64,000 bases of DNA from Gymnopilus junonius. Taxonomy: Eukaryota > Basidiomycota > Agaricomycetes > Agaricales > Galerinaceae. The notes beneath the pieces are model-generated. The model was not told the DNA's origin. It ran no database searches and saw nothing but the letters and a program-made list of their open reading frames with translations. Of this stretch, positions 20,891 to 31,394 are shown one piece after another. Both the position numbers and the translations under genes were made by a program. Each line of letters starts with the position of its first letter. The first letter of the stretch is position 1. The stretch is taken from assembly GCA_015501075.1 (NCBI GenBank), contig JADNYJ010000142.1, positions 39,453 through 103,452 of the forward strand, given 5' to 3'.

Positions 20891-21328
20891 GCTGTAGAAG
20901 AGCGTTTGTTGTTTATGCAAGGTTATTCGTCTCTCGTGGAAGTGGGGGTTGTGGCAACTGGGTTATGGGCTGGGGCAGTTATGAAAGTCAGTAAGCACAG
21001 TTGAATTCAAGTTAGAGAAAGAGGTACGGAAGGATACTACTTCCAATTTATAATGCATTGGCCCACAGATACTTGACCATTGTCTTGCACCTGCCACAGG
21101 GCCCATGGGCCATGGCCCACTGCCACCACTCTGGTAGTGATTTGCAATAAGTGTCTAGGCAGACAAAACGGGTCACCTCTTTCTGATATATATCGAGGGG
21201 CGTTTGAGATCTAGTCGGTGTTGATTTCCGTTCACCATAAAGTTGTGCTTGCATAAGACTTGAGCCTTGAGTAACTTTGCCGAACCCGGTACCAATGTCT
21301 ATTTTTGGATATATTATTTCTCTGCAAA

Positions 21329-21664
21329 TCACGGCAGTTCTCTCCCTAAGAAGGCCCTATCACTGTCCAAAAAACCGTATATGTATGACTGCATACAACT
21401 CACTACCACACTATGCCCTCCTTCAGGAACAATGCTTGGCAAATCATCTTCTGCAAGATCTAAAAATAGAGGTAAAATAACCGGCAAGGAATCTTCGTCG
21501 CATTTCATGCTCATGTTCTGGGAGAGATAGTGACATGCTGTTACAGACAGCTCAATAGATAGTTCAATTGACTGAATTTTCTTGCGAGATTTTAAGAAGT
21601 CCACTAAATGAGCAACGTCCACCGGAAAAATGGTGTCCAATGAGATTTTGCGAAGCACTGGCAC
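21329..21664 (-). pseudogene. F-box/LRR-like C-terminal fragment, right copy
   Basis: An open frame of 111 codons starting MPVLRKISLDTIFPVDV and containing VAHLVDFLKSRKKIQSIELS, IELSVTACHYLSQNMS and a terminal hydrophobic segment. Leu spacing and the style MPVLRKISL resemble the LRR-containing C-terminal half of agaric F-box proteins. There is no F-box domain, so it is a fragment rather than a working gene; a short true protein cannot be excluded. It is the undamaged version of the left-arm fragment at 18085-18451. Confidence 0.45.
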
Positions 21665-22362
21665 GATGTAAATAGCGGGCGGTAACTACTGTAAAGCCTT
21701 TACTTCCTAACAGACAACAATTCGCGTGGAAGAAGGAATCATGAACGACATGCGGAAGTTAGGCCAATATAGGCCATCAACCATTTAAAGTTCAAACAAC
21801 GCTCTTTCGCAGTAGCTTACTGACACTTTCATCGATTTTACTGTCAAACGGGTAATTCTAGATATTCCGAGCACATGGTTTTCGGGTGTGCTGAGTGGAA
21901 AGGACTGGGTGCATTTTCCTGTGAGAAATTAGGCCAAGCGCACCATAGACGTTGAGATATCCTAGTGACCGTCTGTAAAATACTCGTTATGTATGTGATA
22001 TTCGAACAATATTCGAAGTTGTCCCGACGCCTCGTTCATAATCCCCTGATTGTTTTCCTGAGGTCAAAATTTTTTAGAACCTACAATGTCCGTAGTCTAC
22101 TCACAATTGCTGAGAGGTTGATTATCACTCACGAAGTCCAAGATATCGCCAAGTCGTCTTCATGCACTCTCAACAGATTTTAATCACTGCCAGTCAAAGG
22201 TATAAAGTTCAGCATTGAGAAGCCCAGAAATGACGACTACGTATGAGGTACCGAGGCGTGGAAAATGTAATACCCCAATCGCCCTTTTACTTCCGCATTT
22301 GTATATAATTTATGGTTTACATAAATACTCATGTAATGACAGAGGAGAGCTCAAAAAGAACT

Positions 22363-24631
22363 CTATGTGAAAGATTGAGTGGGGTAAGCGTTATAGGTTG
22401 GGCAAAGGTCATCCCAAGCAGCTACACAGGCGTGTAAGTCTTTGCGTAGATCAATGGAAGACGTGTCGACTTACTAGGAATTGAACTATTGTTCACATCT
22501 GGAACATCTTCAGCGAACACGACGGCAAGACCCCTGTAGCGAGAAAGACGTCCATGAAGAACTCGACTTAAATTAGCTGGAAAAACCACTTACTCCGATA
22601 GATGCCAGTCGATGTGGCTATGAAAGGCAAAATTCGGAGTAAGTCACTGCATTAGTATTTAGATATTTAAGGGCAAATACTGACCAATGCATAATCCATG
22701 GGCCGACGTTATTCGTCTCGAAACGAATAGTCACATTGTCACCTGCAACTCCAGTGCTGACAACATCTCGCTGAACGGGGTTGTCATAGTTGTAAACGGA
22801 GCTTCCGGCGCTACGGACAACGGAGAAGGTGTGCTGAAGAGACGTTTAAAAAATTAAAAATTGATTCTGTGTTTTGCAGACTTACTCCATGAAGATGGAA
22901 AGGATGCTACACGTTATCAAATCAGTACCCACTCAAAAAAAGAAATTTTGAAAAGCTGACTCACCGGGTTTCCGACAGATCCACCAGGAATGGATATTTC
23001 AATGACTGCGTTTGGAGGAATAACATAGACAGAACCGCTTGGCAAGAGGTCCTGAGCTGTTTGAGCACCGCTGAGAATCTGCAATAGAACCGGAACGGAG
23101 GGAGGAATGAAAGTAGCTCCGTTGATATTGAATTGGAAAGCCGCAAAGTCGAAACCGATAGCGAAGTTGAGGCTGACGTCTGCAGATGTGGAGTTCCCTG
23201 GGGCCGCCGCGTTTGTGAGGGGATGCAGGTTGGTCTCCACCATTGGGTTGCTAAGCGCTTGTGTGGTAGTCGGATCGACCTGATCCGCGCCGAAATAACG
23301 CAGTATGGCAGAATTGATTCCGCCATCAAATGTGACACTTCCGGCGTTGGGCATTGCCCGAACCCAGTAATTGGAGACAGTTTGGTTTGTCTCCAGAATA
23401 AAGGAATAACGTTGGCCGGCGAAAATTTGAATGGAATCGACAACAAGAGGCTCAACATTGACCGAGTCTACCTCAATGATAGTCTATGAAAGAGGTCAAT
23501 CAAGTAGCCTGAAGCCAAATAGAACTCCACTGACCAAGTTATGACCATCGATCGAAAATACAAAGTTGGGATCGCAAGAAAGGGAGACAAGACGGAAACG
23601 GTAGCGTTTGTTCGGTAAAACGGTAAAGACCGACAGTGGGGAAGCGGGTCCTCCGACATAGCGACCCAAACCATTGATTAAAGTAGAATCGGCAGTAGGC
23701 ACAGTACCCGCCAGCGATGGGGCAGTCTCATGATACCTCAAGAAAGGGTCAGGATTTCGATTCGCAGAATAAACTGCCAATGAGTGCTTACCAGTCAGAT
23801 AAGGTAATTACAGTGGACTCTAAATCAAACAAGTAAAAAGTTAGTCATAAAATCATACACGCCAAATTTAAATCTTACCATCATCGAAATCATATCTAAG
23901 GTAAATGTGCTTCGTCAGTCCACTGTTTGATATAATGACTTGCAACTTACTGAGATAAATAAGGATCATCGGGATCATATACCACGAAAGGTCCTCTAAG
24001 GCCATCGCAATATTGAGTGGCTGTCAAAGAACTTAGTTATAAGTCGTAAGGCGCATACAAATATAAGACGAACAATGATGAGAATGGTACCAGAACGTTC
24101 CGGCTTGATCTGGAACAGAGAACTGATACAAGAAAGAATCGCCAGGAATAATAGGGCATTGATTGACTCCCACTGGGCCATCCGCCCAGTTGCTTCCATG
24201 TTGGAAGAAACCGTGCCAATGCTGAAGCACGAATATAAGGACACAAAGGGGAAATAGAAGAGGAATCACTTGCAATGCTTGTGCTCGTCACCATCGTTGT
24301 ATCACTCAGCTCGTTGACGACATTCAGGTTGAAAGTATCTCCCTAACCGGAATTCAAGACAGGTCAAGTTAAGCTCTATAAATTACACACTTTATTTCCC
24401 GAAATTAGAGGTCCAGGCAATAGACCAGTGGTCTCGTTAACCGCCGCTAGAACAGCGCTACATATCAATGAGATTAGCCTTTCATGAAGTTAATCAGACA
24501 GCGTCGAAAACTTACGAGCGATTGTAGCCATCTGCTGGATATAATTGTTGCGAATGTACAAGTCTGCGTTGGTCCAATTGCACCAAGACAACCGGCCAAC
24601 AACGGAGAAGAACGAAAGACGTTGAGAGCAT
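22363..24631 (-). pseudogene. laccase (multicopper oxidase), right copy, frame-disrupted
   Basis: Mirror of the left laccase with the same exon-intron structure and the same four copper motifs. Here the middle exons are sound: the region around [28 protein letters not shown] and [10 protein letters not shown] reads straight through. The lesion is at the start: one base is lost in the signal peptide (near 24604, ctccgttg versus ctctcgttg) and one G is lost near 24571, giving a net two-base shift from about residue 10 onwards. A few substitutions separate the copies, for example IGFDFAAF here versus IDFNFAAF on the left. So the two copies carry complementary damage, and neither is readable as written. 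Confidence 0.85.
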
Positions 24632-25178
24632 CCTAGTGGCTTGGTAAGAGGTTATGGCTTTCAGGGATCGCCAGGATTTTTATACCCAGAAATGCGGTTC
24701 TCGGCCTCTTTGATCCTTAATATTCGCAGTGCCGCATTCGAAGATCGAAAGATCCAATTACTGGCGCGCAAGGTTCCCTGTGAGAGCGGTTTCAAGCATT
24801 AGTCATATGGCTCTGTAAAGTTGACATTAGTGACAACGATCGACCATCGGAAAGCTAGAGGACCTCAAAGCGTTGTAATGATGCCTTTGGGATGTTTACC
24901 GATCATGTTCTCATGAAGATAACTTTTTTGCACTCCGGTTTCGGTACCGTTAGATGAAGTTTTGAGGGGGCGGATTAATCGCGGCTGCGCTTGCGAATAT
25001 CGGACGTGATCTTCGTATCAGGAGGGCTATGTCTTCTGAATTCAGAAACTGGTATCAATGTAAAAAGAAGATACAGGTACACGACCCCAAAGGGAGCATT
25101 TCCAGAGTACATACCACCGTCTTGGATACGATATAAGATCCGAACAGAAAAATAGTCGCCCTATTGCAAACCATCACC

Positions 25179-25519
25179 ATGCAGTTCAAGTTTTTCAAGT
25201 TCGCTTTGATCGCTACTTCTCTCCAGGCCTCTCTGCCTCTGCTGTTCGTCTTCCTTTTTCACTTCATCCAGCAGCCGTTGTTGACTAATTCTTATGCAGG
25301 AAACCCCAAAGGTTTTGACGGCGGGAAAGAATTTACAACACTCTGGTGGATTATTCCCCCTACATGATCCAGAAAACTACCACAATTATATGGACGTAAG
25401 TATAGTCTTCTGAGATCATTTGTTGCAGAATATGATACTCACGCGTGTACAGCCAAACCCAAAGCAGCACTGCCTCTCAAGCTCCAGTCACGCCAACTCC
25501 GTCCAAAGTCGCAGCGTAG
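25179..25519 (+). pseudogene. small secreted protein, right-arm copy, frameshifted
   Basis: Mirror of the gene at 14256-14598. One C is missing in the signal peptide (gcctctctg versus gccctctctg), so the AXA cleavage region is lost, and one G is extra in the second exon (ggcgggaaag versus ggcggaaag). Splice sites and the Ser/Thr/Pro tail are unchanged. Either dead or mis-assembled; the left copy shows the proper reading. Confidence 0.6.
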
Positions 25520-26329
25520 CTTGCTTCAGTCTTACCAAACGACCATTGTCGGATCCTCTACCTAAAGTTGTAGTACGACTTAGTGGTGGAATAAATCAGA
25601 TTGCGTTCAAGATAAATGTGTCGATTAAGAAAAGATGACAGATGAAGAATGAAAGAACCGTTAACCTTGTTCGACAAGTACATCACGGTACAAGGAATCT
25701 AGGTTATCAATTTCGATTTGTCGTGATGCCGGTGTCGGCAAAAGTGGTCGAAGCGATGTCAAGATTGTGCGAAGACCGTGCACAATGAACCACATCGCCA
25801 ATGCCTCGGGGATCTACGTAATTGGCTCAGAGGCAAATTTGCTACCCCTTGGCTATTTTCCACGTTTTCCACGTCACTGGTATGTAGTCGGCACCGACTC
25901 TTCGCATTCGTCGTCGCTGCGCGCGATGCGCAGTCCCACCGGCAATTAAAAGAAAAAGAGAAGAAGGTAATTTGCAGAGGACTTTGGCGTTTTGAGAGTC
26001 GGCTCATTGCTAGAGTAGCCCAAGAGCTCCAAACTTGGTTTACGCGTTCACGTCGACTTTACAATTTAAAAGTCCGCCGTAGCCGCTCTTGGCCGTTGCG
26101 GAAAGAAGCGAACCTGGACATGAAACAAGGAGGAGAATTGATGGAGTGATCACTGATCACCGACCGACGGATCAGGGTCGAATTACTATTTCCGATACTT
26201 GACTAAAAAATGACCTCAACGGAAGTTCAAAGGTCAGTAAGCCTGTTTAAGGGACAATAGATTCAACAAAAAGAAGTCATACTCAAATTTGGCAGATGAC
26301 CGATGGTGATTTCCAGCTTCCAGCATTGA

Positions 26330-26720
26330 TGAAGAGATAGGCAAGTTCCTTTTTTCATGCCACCACTCGGTGCGTCAGAAATGTCTTCGAGCTAATGGCA
26401 TAGAGATATCTGTCGATGGGCCAGTAACCAACTTGTGGATGTGCGCAAGTTTCGGGATTCGCATTAAAGATGCCTTTTGTAACTGCCAGAACAGGTTAGT
26501 GGAGTTCATAAAGAATAAGTAAATATACGCACTTTGAGTACCGCTACATTCACAGTAATAGTCACTGCCACTTGCATTTCTTTCCCAATAAGAGAGTCGG
26601 GATGTAAATTTTGGACTGCGCTGCAAACGAATGTTTCTGCCTCTGCAGGGCCTAAGAACCCTTCAATACGACAGTAATAAAAATATGCCAGTTGAGGCTG
26701 AAGGTGGAGACCTGGGAAAA
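26330..26720 (-). other. coding-like segment, unidentified
   Basis: On the minus strand, GPAEAETFVCSAVQNLHPDS runs into LIGKEMQVAVTITVNVAVLK, then a possible intron (gtgcgt...ctggcag, 49 bases) and TKGIFNANPETCAHPQVGYW and PIDRYLYAI. Codon order, cysteines and the clean GT...AG pair suggest a real exon pair of a small, possibly secreted protein, but no start or signal peptide could be tied to it and the family is not recognised. Confidence 0.3.
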
Positions 26721-27263
26721 AAGAGGCGCAGCATAACTTAAAAGAAGAGGACGAACAATTCGCCCTTTTTGGAGACGCCAGTCTCTCGTCGCCGTGCTAC
26801 CATGGCAAGCTGAAAGTTTGTCTCCGAGGTGGCCGGTACATGATGAGCAACGGCAGGGAACAAGGGGAAGAGATAACGAGTTAGCTAGAAAGGATGGAAG
26901 TGCAGCCAAATGTGCAGATATGAGAAGTGACATCCGAGTGAGTCGAAAAGAGAGCGTTCGAGAATCAACGCGCTCGCATCATTGCCACGTGATATTCAAT
27001 CTCCGCTCGATCACGTCAAGAGAAGCGCCGAAATTGAAATTGGAACCCAATTGAAGCCTGAGCGCCTCCCGCCCCTATAGGGCTTACCCACCGTCCCGCA
27101 CGGATCACTTGGACCAACGACAAACACTAGACCGGTCTTGTGATTAATAAATATGACGTAAATTGTGAGGCTCTGAATATCATTACTACATATAAGATGT
27201 TTATCTTTCAATTACTGTAGCAATTCGAGTTATGGATTTACTTGGGGCTGGAATCAATTTCCG

Positions 27264-27784
27264 TCATTGCGGCACTGAAATATAGAATTCCTTGTCATCA
27301 ATAAACTCGGAATTATGTAGAGGAACTACACTTACACAGACGGAAATCACATCATTGCCACATGTACCAGAGGCGGGGTCTGTGCGGCAGCTATAGCTAA
27401 TCGAAGGGTTTAGTTAATACCTGGATGCAACACATTACGGCTACATTAAGATAGCACTTACATGAGCCCGGTGAAAGAGTTCGTGTATCTGTTGAAGATA
27501 ATGGGGGGTGGCGAACAACCAAAGATTCCCTCGGTGCATGGATTTTCAGTGGTCAACAGCCCATCAACAATGTTGCAGCTGTCGTCATACACATTCCCTT
27601 GTAGACAAATTTTAGAAAGCAGCAAGCAAATTTACGGGATTTCAATTCTTACAGCGGTTTAATTGAGCATTACCGGTCGTACCCTCACGTATAACATTGC
27701 CGATGCCGTAGTTGTAGCCAGGGCAAATACTGAATACCCGCCAATAGCCATGAATGGGACGAGAACGAGGAGAGAGGAGCGCAT
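27264..27784 (-). CDS. cysteine-rich small secreted protein, likely frameshifted
   Basis: Unnamed fungal secreted protein. The ATG at 27784 opens a signal peptide MRSSLLVLVPFMAIGGYSVF. The mature part reads CPGYNYGIGNVIREGTTG, an intron, NVYDDSCNIVDGLLTTENPC, TEGIFGCSPPPIIFNRYTNS, FTGL, a second intron, YSCRTDPASGTCGNDVISVC; eight or so cysteines suggest disulfide bonds. The signal peptide and CPGYNYG are in different frames; one missing T in the run at 27725-27727 would account for this. The C-terminal end is unsure: the frame runs on to a TGA at 27264, but a splice site (gtaagtgtag) follows the last Cys. Effector-like by size and cysteine content only. Confidence 0.55.
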
Positions 27785-27899
27785 CTTGGATGTTGGGAGT
27801 TGGAAGTTGTTGGTTTGTATAATTTTGTGGTTCATTCTGACCTACCTTTATAACTCTTTAGCACAGCTCATTGAGTAATATTATGATTGTGCATGCCAC

Positions 27900-30200
27900 A
27901 GGCCCCTACCGCGCGACGTTTCAAATATTATCTGGGATCCCTTCTGATTGATGAACTATGGACAATCAATCTAATTTGAGGGGCGGTCAAAAACATTTTA
28001 ATTAGAGAGGACATGTTACCCCGATGTAGGTGACTTGACCTCTCGTCAATAATTACAGTGGAGTAGGTGGTTTGATATAGTCCGGAATGGCCGCACATTG
28101 GGTCATGTTCATCATGAACGTAGTTCAGAAATCACTCCATGCAAGTGGAGCAAAATCACTCAGCCCATTTTTTAAGTTTCTGAAAAGCAAACGCAATATT
28201 CTCTGCCGACCTCATCTCTAAGGCAGTCACTACGCAGTCACTACTGAAGTTTGCGAAGGCTATGCAATCATCACTGCAGGAGAAAGGAAATCCCCTTTCT
28301 CGTACCCATTGCTGTTAAAGAGATTTAGAAACACCTTTAAGCTTGGCAAATAGAGGGAACGTTCGTCGATAGGCCATAGGCTTGTTCGCCGACGGGCGTG
28401 AGTTTCGGAACTCAATCAAAAATGCTTTTTAAAGATGGTAGTTGACCGCCAGAGCAGTGTCAGTGAAGTTTACATAAAAGTGCAAATAAAAGTACGTACC
28501 TTATGTGCAGTGACTTCTCTTAAATAGGGGAGAATCAGAGTCGTCAGTTCTATGCTGGTTCTTAGTCTTGGTTCTGAGGAACTTGGAATAGTCGGCTCCG
28601 CCGGTTTTGCTTCCCCAGTAAAATGGTTTCTATGACTCTGCAGATCAAGAACCTTTCAACCAAGCAGTTTAAAGTTTGTGCCCGGGCGCTGATGAGCCAC
28701 AACTTGAACCGAATTAGATGAGAAACGAGAAGTGTGCCATTATTTTAAGAACCTCGAAAGTATACCATCATGCTAAGTCTGGTTAGCCTTGGCCATGCGA
28801 TGAAAAACTTGTTGTGGAGTTCAACTGGAGTCCGACAAAGAGTGGAGCAACAACTGTTCAGGAGTGGATGTAACGTGTAGTAAAAATCCTAGAGGTCTCC
28901 TAGCCTCTAGGAGGTAAAACACAGGCGTCCCAGTATGGTGCAGAGGCGCTGAGAGAGATCAAGATTTCGAAGGTGATTGGCCTCGAGGCTTCTGTTAATC
29001 CTATTCGGCTCTATAGAGGTCTTATCTTGCTGCCGAAAAATGAGTATCCGGCAAGTTTCCTTTGCACCGTATACTTCTTTGTTAAGTCGTATTTTTCTTG
29101 TATAGATTGATGACTGATCACCTTAGAGATATAGCTGATTCTGTGTTAATGAGAAAGAGGACAACGGCAGCCGGCATCGACGTAATTCAAAGGGGTTTTA
29201 CAATAACCAGAGTACGGTCAGATGCTCGCCTTCTTTTCGGTCATTGGGCTTCCTATCCATGGTTTCGTTGCACCAGACCCTTTGTAATTGCGGAGCTATA
29301 CATACGTACCTTCAAGTCGAAAATACCAGCAGCCTATAGCCTACCTGTACCCGCACATCAGTATAATCTTAGGGCAGGTGATAGTGAAGGAGATAGCAGG
29401 TGATCTGCCTCGAATCCAGTGCAAAATTATCTCCTGTTATCCGTCTCTTTTTTTCTGCCACCGAGCGGATATCTGTCCCCGCTCCAGGAATCTAGGTGTA
29501 GATGCTTACACCTTCACTTCGCTTTCATTCTAGTGCATTCTTTGGAGAAGGCGGTTTCGCCTTCATTCTCAGTTCAGGTTCACGGCTGGTTTCCCATCAG
29601 GATGGAGGATTACGAGCATTTGATGACCAACAAGAGGCAGTTCAGGCAAATCCACTCCACTTCACCTTCAAGGCTCTGCTGAAGCACGGGTTAACTGGCG
29701 GTAAGAATTGTCAGCCAGCAAGATTTGCTCACCTTTATGACCAAGTTCTAGCCTCCGATATTGACTCTCTTCGAAGTTGCTAATACGAGTAAAATTAGAT
29801 TATCTTTGCTATTGATACCTCACACATGCGGATCCTTCTGAGCTTCTTTCTTTCTATTCAGTGTTACGCGAGCCTAGCGGAGTCTTCGCCTCTTGCCCAT
29901 TGACAGGGCCCATGGGTAGAGCTTCTGCTGCGAGTCGAGAGCATGCTATTCGGGTCTGAAGGCAGTTGAGTAGTATGAAGCGCAAGCGCCGACGCCGGAC
30001 ATCATAGCCTCCAAAATCGATGGCTTACGAACGAAGGCGTCTTCATCGAAGCCGCAGGAGGACTGTCACCGTCTGCGCCTGGAATTTTCCCGATTGGCCA
30101 TGGTCTCCGGCAATTGAGTGCGGGTCGGGACCTTAGTTCTATGTATAACCCGGCAAGCCGGAGAGTTCCAGGTCTGACGCAATAGAACGGCGAACCTAGT
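27900..30200. other. long gene-poor stretch
   Basis: No gene recognised on either strand. Short frames near 29100-29780 lack motifs, and stops are dense in all frames. A small palindrome lies at 28888-28911. The last 100 bases are the promoter of the Kre9-like gene. Confidence 0.5.
28888..28911. repeat. short palindrome
   Basis: cctagagg at 28888-28895 is mirrored by cctctagg at 28904-28911 around the loop tctcctag; the loop shares ctcctag with the flanking sequence. No gene is close, so it may be the end of a decayed mobile element or chance. Confidence 0.4.
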
Positions 30201-30212
30201 CCGTAGATCCGG

Positions 30213-30220
30213 TATATAAA
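30213..30220 (+). promoter_or_regulatory. TATA box of the Kre9-like gene
   Basis: tatataaa lies about 135 bases upstream of the ATG at 30355 and is followed by pyrimidine-rich sequence (ctgctctcgttcctgct), the common arrangement at strongly expressed fungal genes. Confidence 0.6.
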
Positions 30221-30354
30221 GCTGCTCTCGTTCCTGCTACTCTCCTCGTATTCATTTAACCCTAAAGCTTCAGAGCCTTTAACAGCTCTTCACGACTAAC
30301 GACCTTAACACAAAAACTCCCTTGCGACACCTTATCCGTCCTCTAAATTTCGAA

Positions 30355-30962
30355 ATGAAATTCACGAGCTTCACGACTTTCACCACCCTCCTCCTCGCCG
30401 CTGTCTCTAGCGTCGTCGCTTCTCCTATTACTCTCGAGCAGCGAGACGTTTTCGTACCTCCAGTGACGTTCCCAAAGAACGGTACTGTATGGCACATTAG
30501 AGAACACACACATGTTTCATGGTGCGTTTGAGCTTGATACCTTAGCCTTCCATATTTATCTGTTCTCACTTTTTTTCTTAACAGGGATACTACTAACCAC
30601 CCTGTTAACATCACCAACAAGGAAGGCTTGATCCTTCTTCGCAAAGCACAAGTAGGCACTCCTGGTTAGTTATTGACCCGTGATATTTATCGATTACCTT
30701 GTGTTCTCATCTAAACCGTTTTTATGTCACCAGTGATTCTCGGAAACGGTTTCGACATTCTCCAAGGAAAAGTCGCAGTGACCGTTCCATGGGTTGTGGA
30801 CGGTGATGATTACCAGATCGTTCGTGAGTATATCATCATCCATTCGCCTCTATTGACAACTTACTCATCTGTTATTTTCTCATTTCATTTCTCTTAGTTC
30901 TTGGTGACTCCGGCAACTTTTCACCCTTCTTCACGATCACCGGTTCTGGGGTTGAATTTTAA
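30355..30962 (+). CDS. Kre9/Knh1-like secreted protein
   Basis: Small secreted protein of about 140 residues with a single domain related to the N-terminal part of yeast Kre9/Knh1 (cell wall beta-1,6-glucan assembly), a family expanded in basidiomycetes. Signal peptide MKFTSFTTFTTLLLAAVSSV with VAS cleavage region. The domain runs VTFPKNGTVWHIREHTHVSW, DTTNHPVNITNKEGLILLRK, VILGNGFDILQGKVAVTVPW, VVDGDDYQIVLLGDSGNFSP and FFTITGSGVEF. Three introns, each about 60 bases, in positions expected for this family. Two N-glycosylation sequons are visible (NGT, NIT). No GPI-anchor tail. Role in cell wall or matrix is inferred from family only. Confidence 0.82.
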
Positions 30963-31138
30963 TCCTAATTTCAAATAAGCTTTGAATGTGCGGCGTCCCT
31001 CCACACTCCATCCCACCTCGCCGCACATACGGACAATGCATGACATCTAACGCACTTTAACGGACCAATTCGTTCAATGGACTATAGGGTTTTACTCTGC
31101 TTCATTTCATGTACCTTTAACCTTGTCATGTTTTCAAC

Positions 31139-31160
31139 CACCACCACCACCACCACCACT
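31139..31160 (+). repeat. ACC trinucleotide microsatellite
   Basis: A run of accacc units about 22 bases long in the 3' flank of the Kre9-like gene. It is non-coding as far as I can see. Confidence 0.8.
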
Positions 31161-31394
31161 AGCTTTTTCGTTTTGGAACATATATGTATGTACTACCACC
31201 AGCACACAACCACACTCATCTACCCTGTTGTATTCATATAATCCTCTTCGTTCTTTGTTCGTTACCTTTTCTTTCTACAACGGTCTTTTCTGTACACATT
31301 GATACAAGCTTCGTTCTGTCAGTCTTCATAAACAAGACTTTAAATTTCAGACCTCCTTCGTACAAACATTGAGAACTTCTTTATAACTGTTACT

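Larger units (their letters stand above)
18793..20986. other. unique spacer between the inverted arms
   Basis: 2.2 kb present once. It holds one intact F-box gene (19073-20890, minus), about 280 bases of 3' flank on the left and about 100 bases of upstream sequence on the right. A unique, uninterrupted gene at the centre argues against a simple missed-adapter palindrome in sequencing. Confidence 0.8.
20987..26200 (-). repeat. right arm of the 5.2-kb inverted duplication
   Basis: Reverse complement of 13572-18792. Starts at gtcagtaagcacag (20987) and ends near ttactatttccgata (about 26200). Differences from the left arm are scattered, mostly one- or two-base indels often in short homopolymers (A5 versus A6, GG versus G, CCC versus CC), plus occasional substitutions. 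Beyond both outer edges the flanking sequences are unrelated. Confidence 0.93.

Noticed and set aside
13572..26200. Interpretation of the inverted arms as terminal inverted repeats of a giant DNA transposon
   Set aside because: No transposase, recombinase or target-site duplication is visible; the arms carry host-type genes and the spacer an F-box gene.
31139..31160. CRISPR-like or structured repeat
   Set aside because: It is a plain trinucleotide microsatellite with no spacers.
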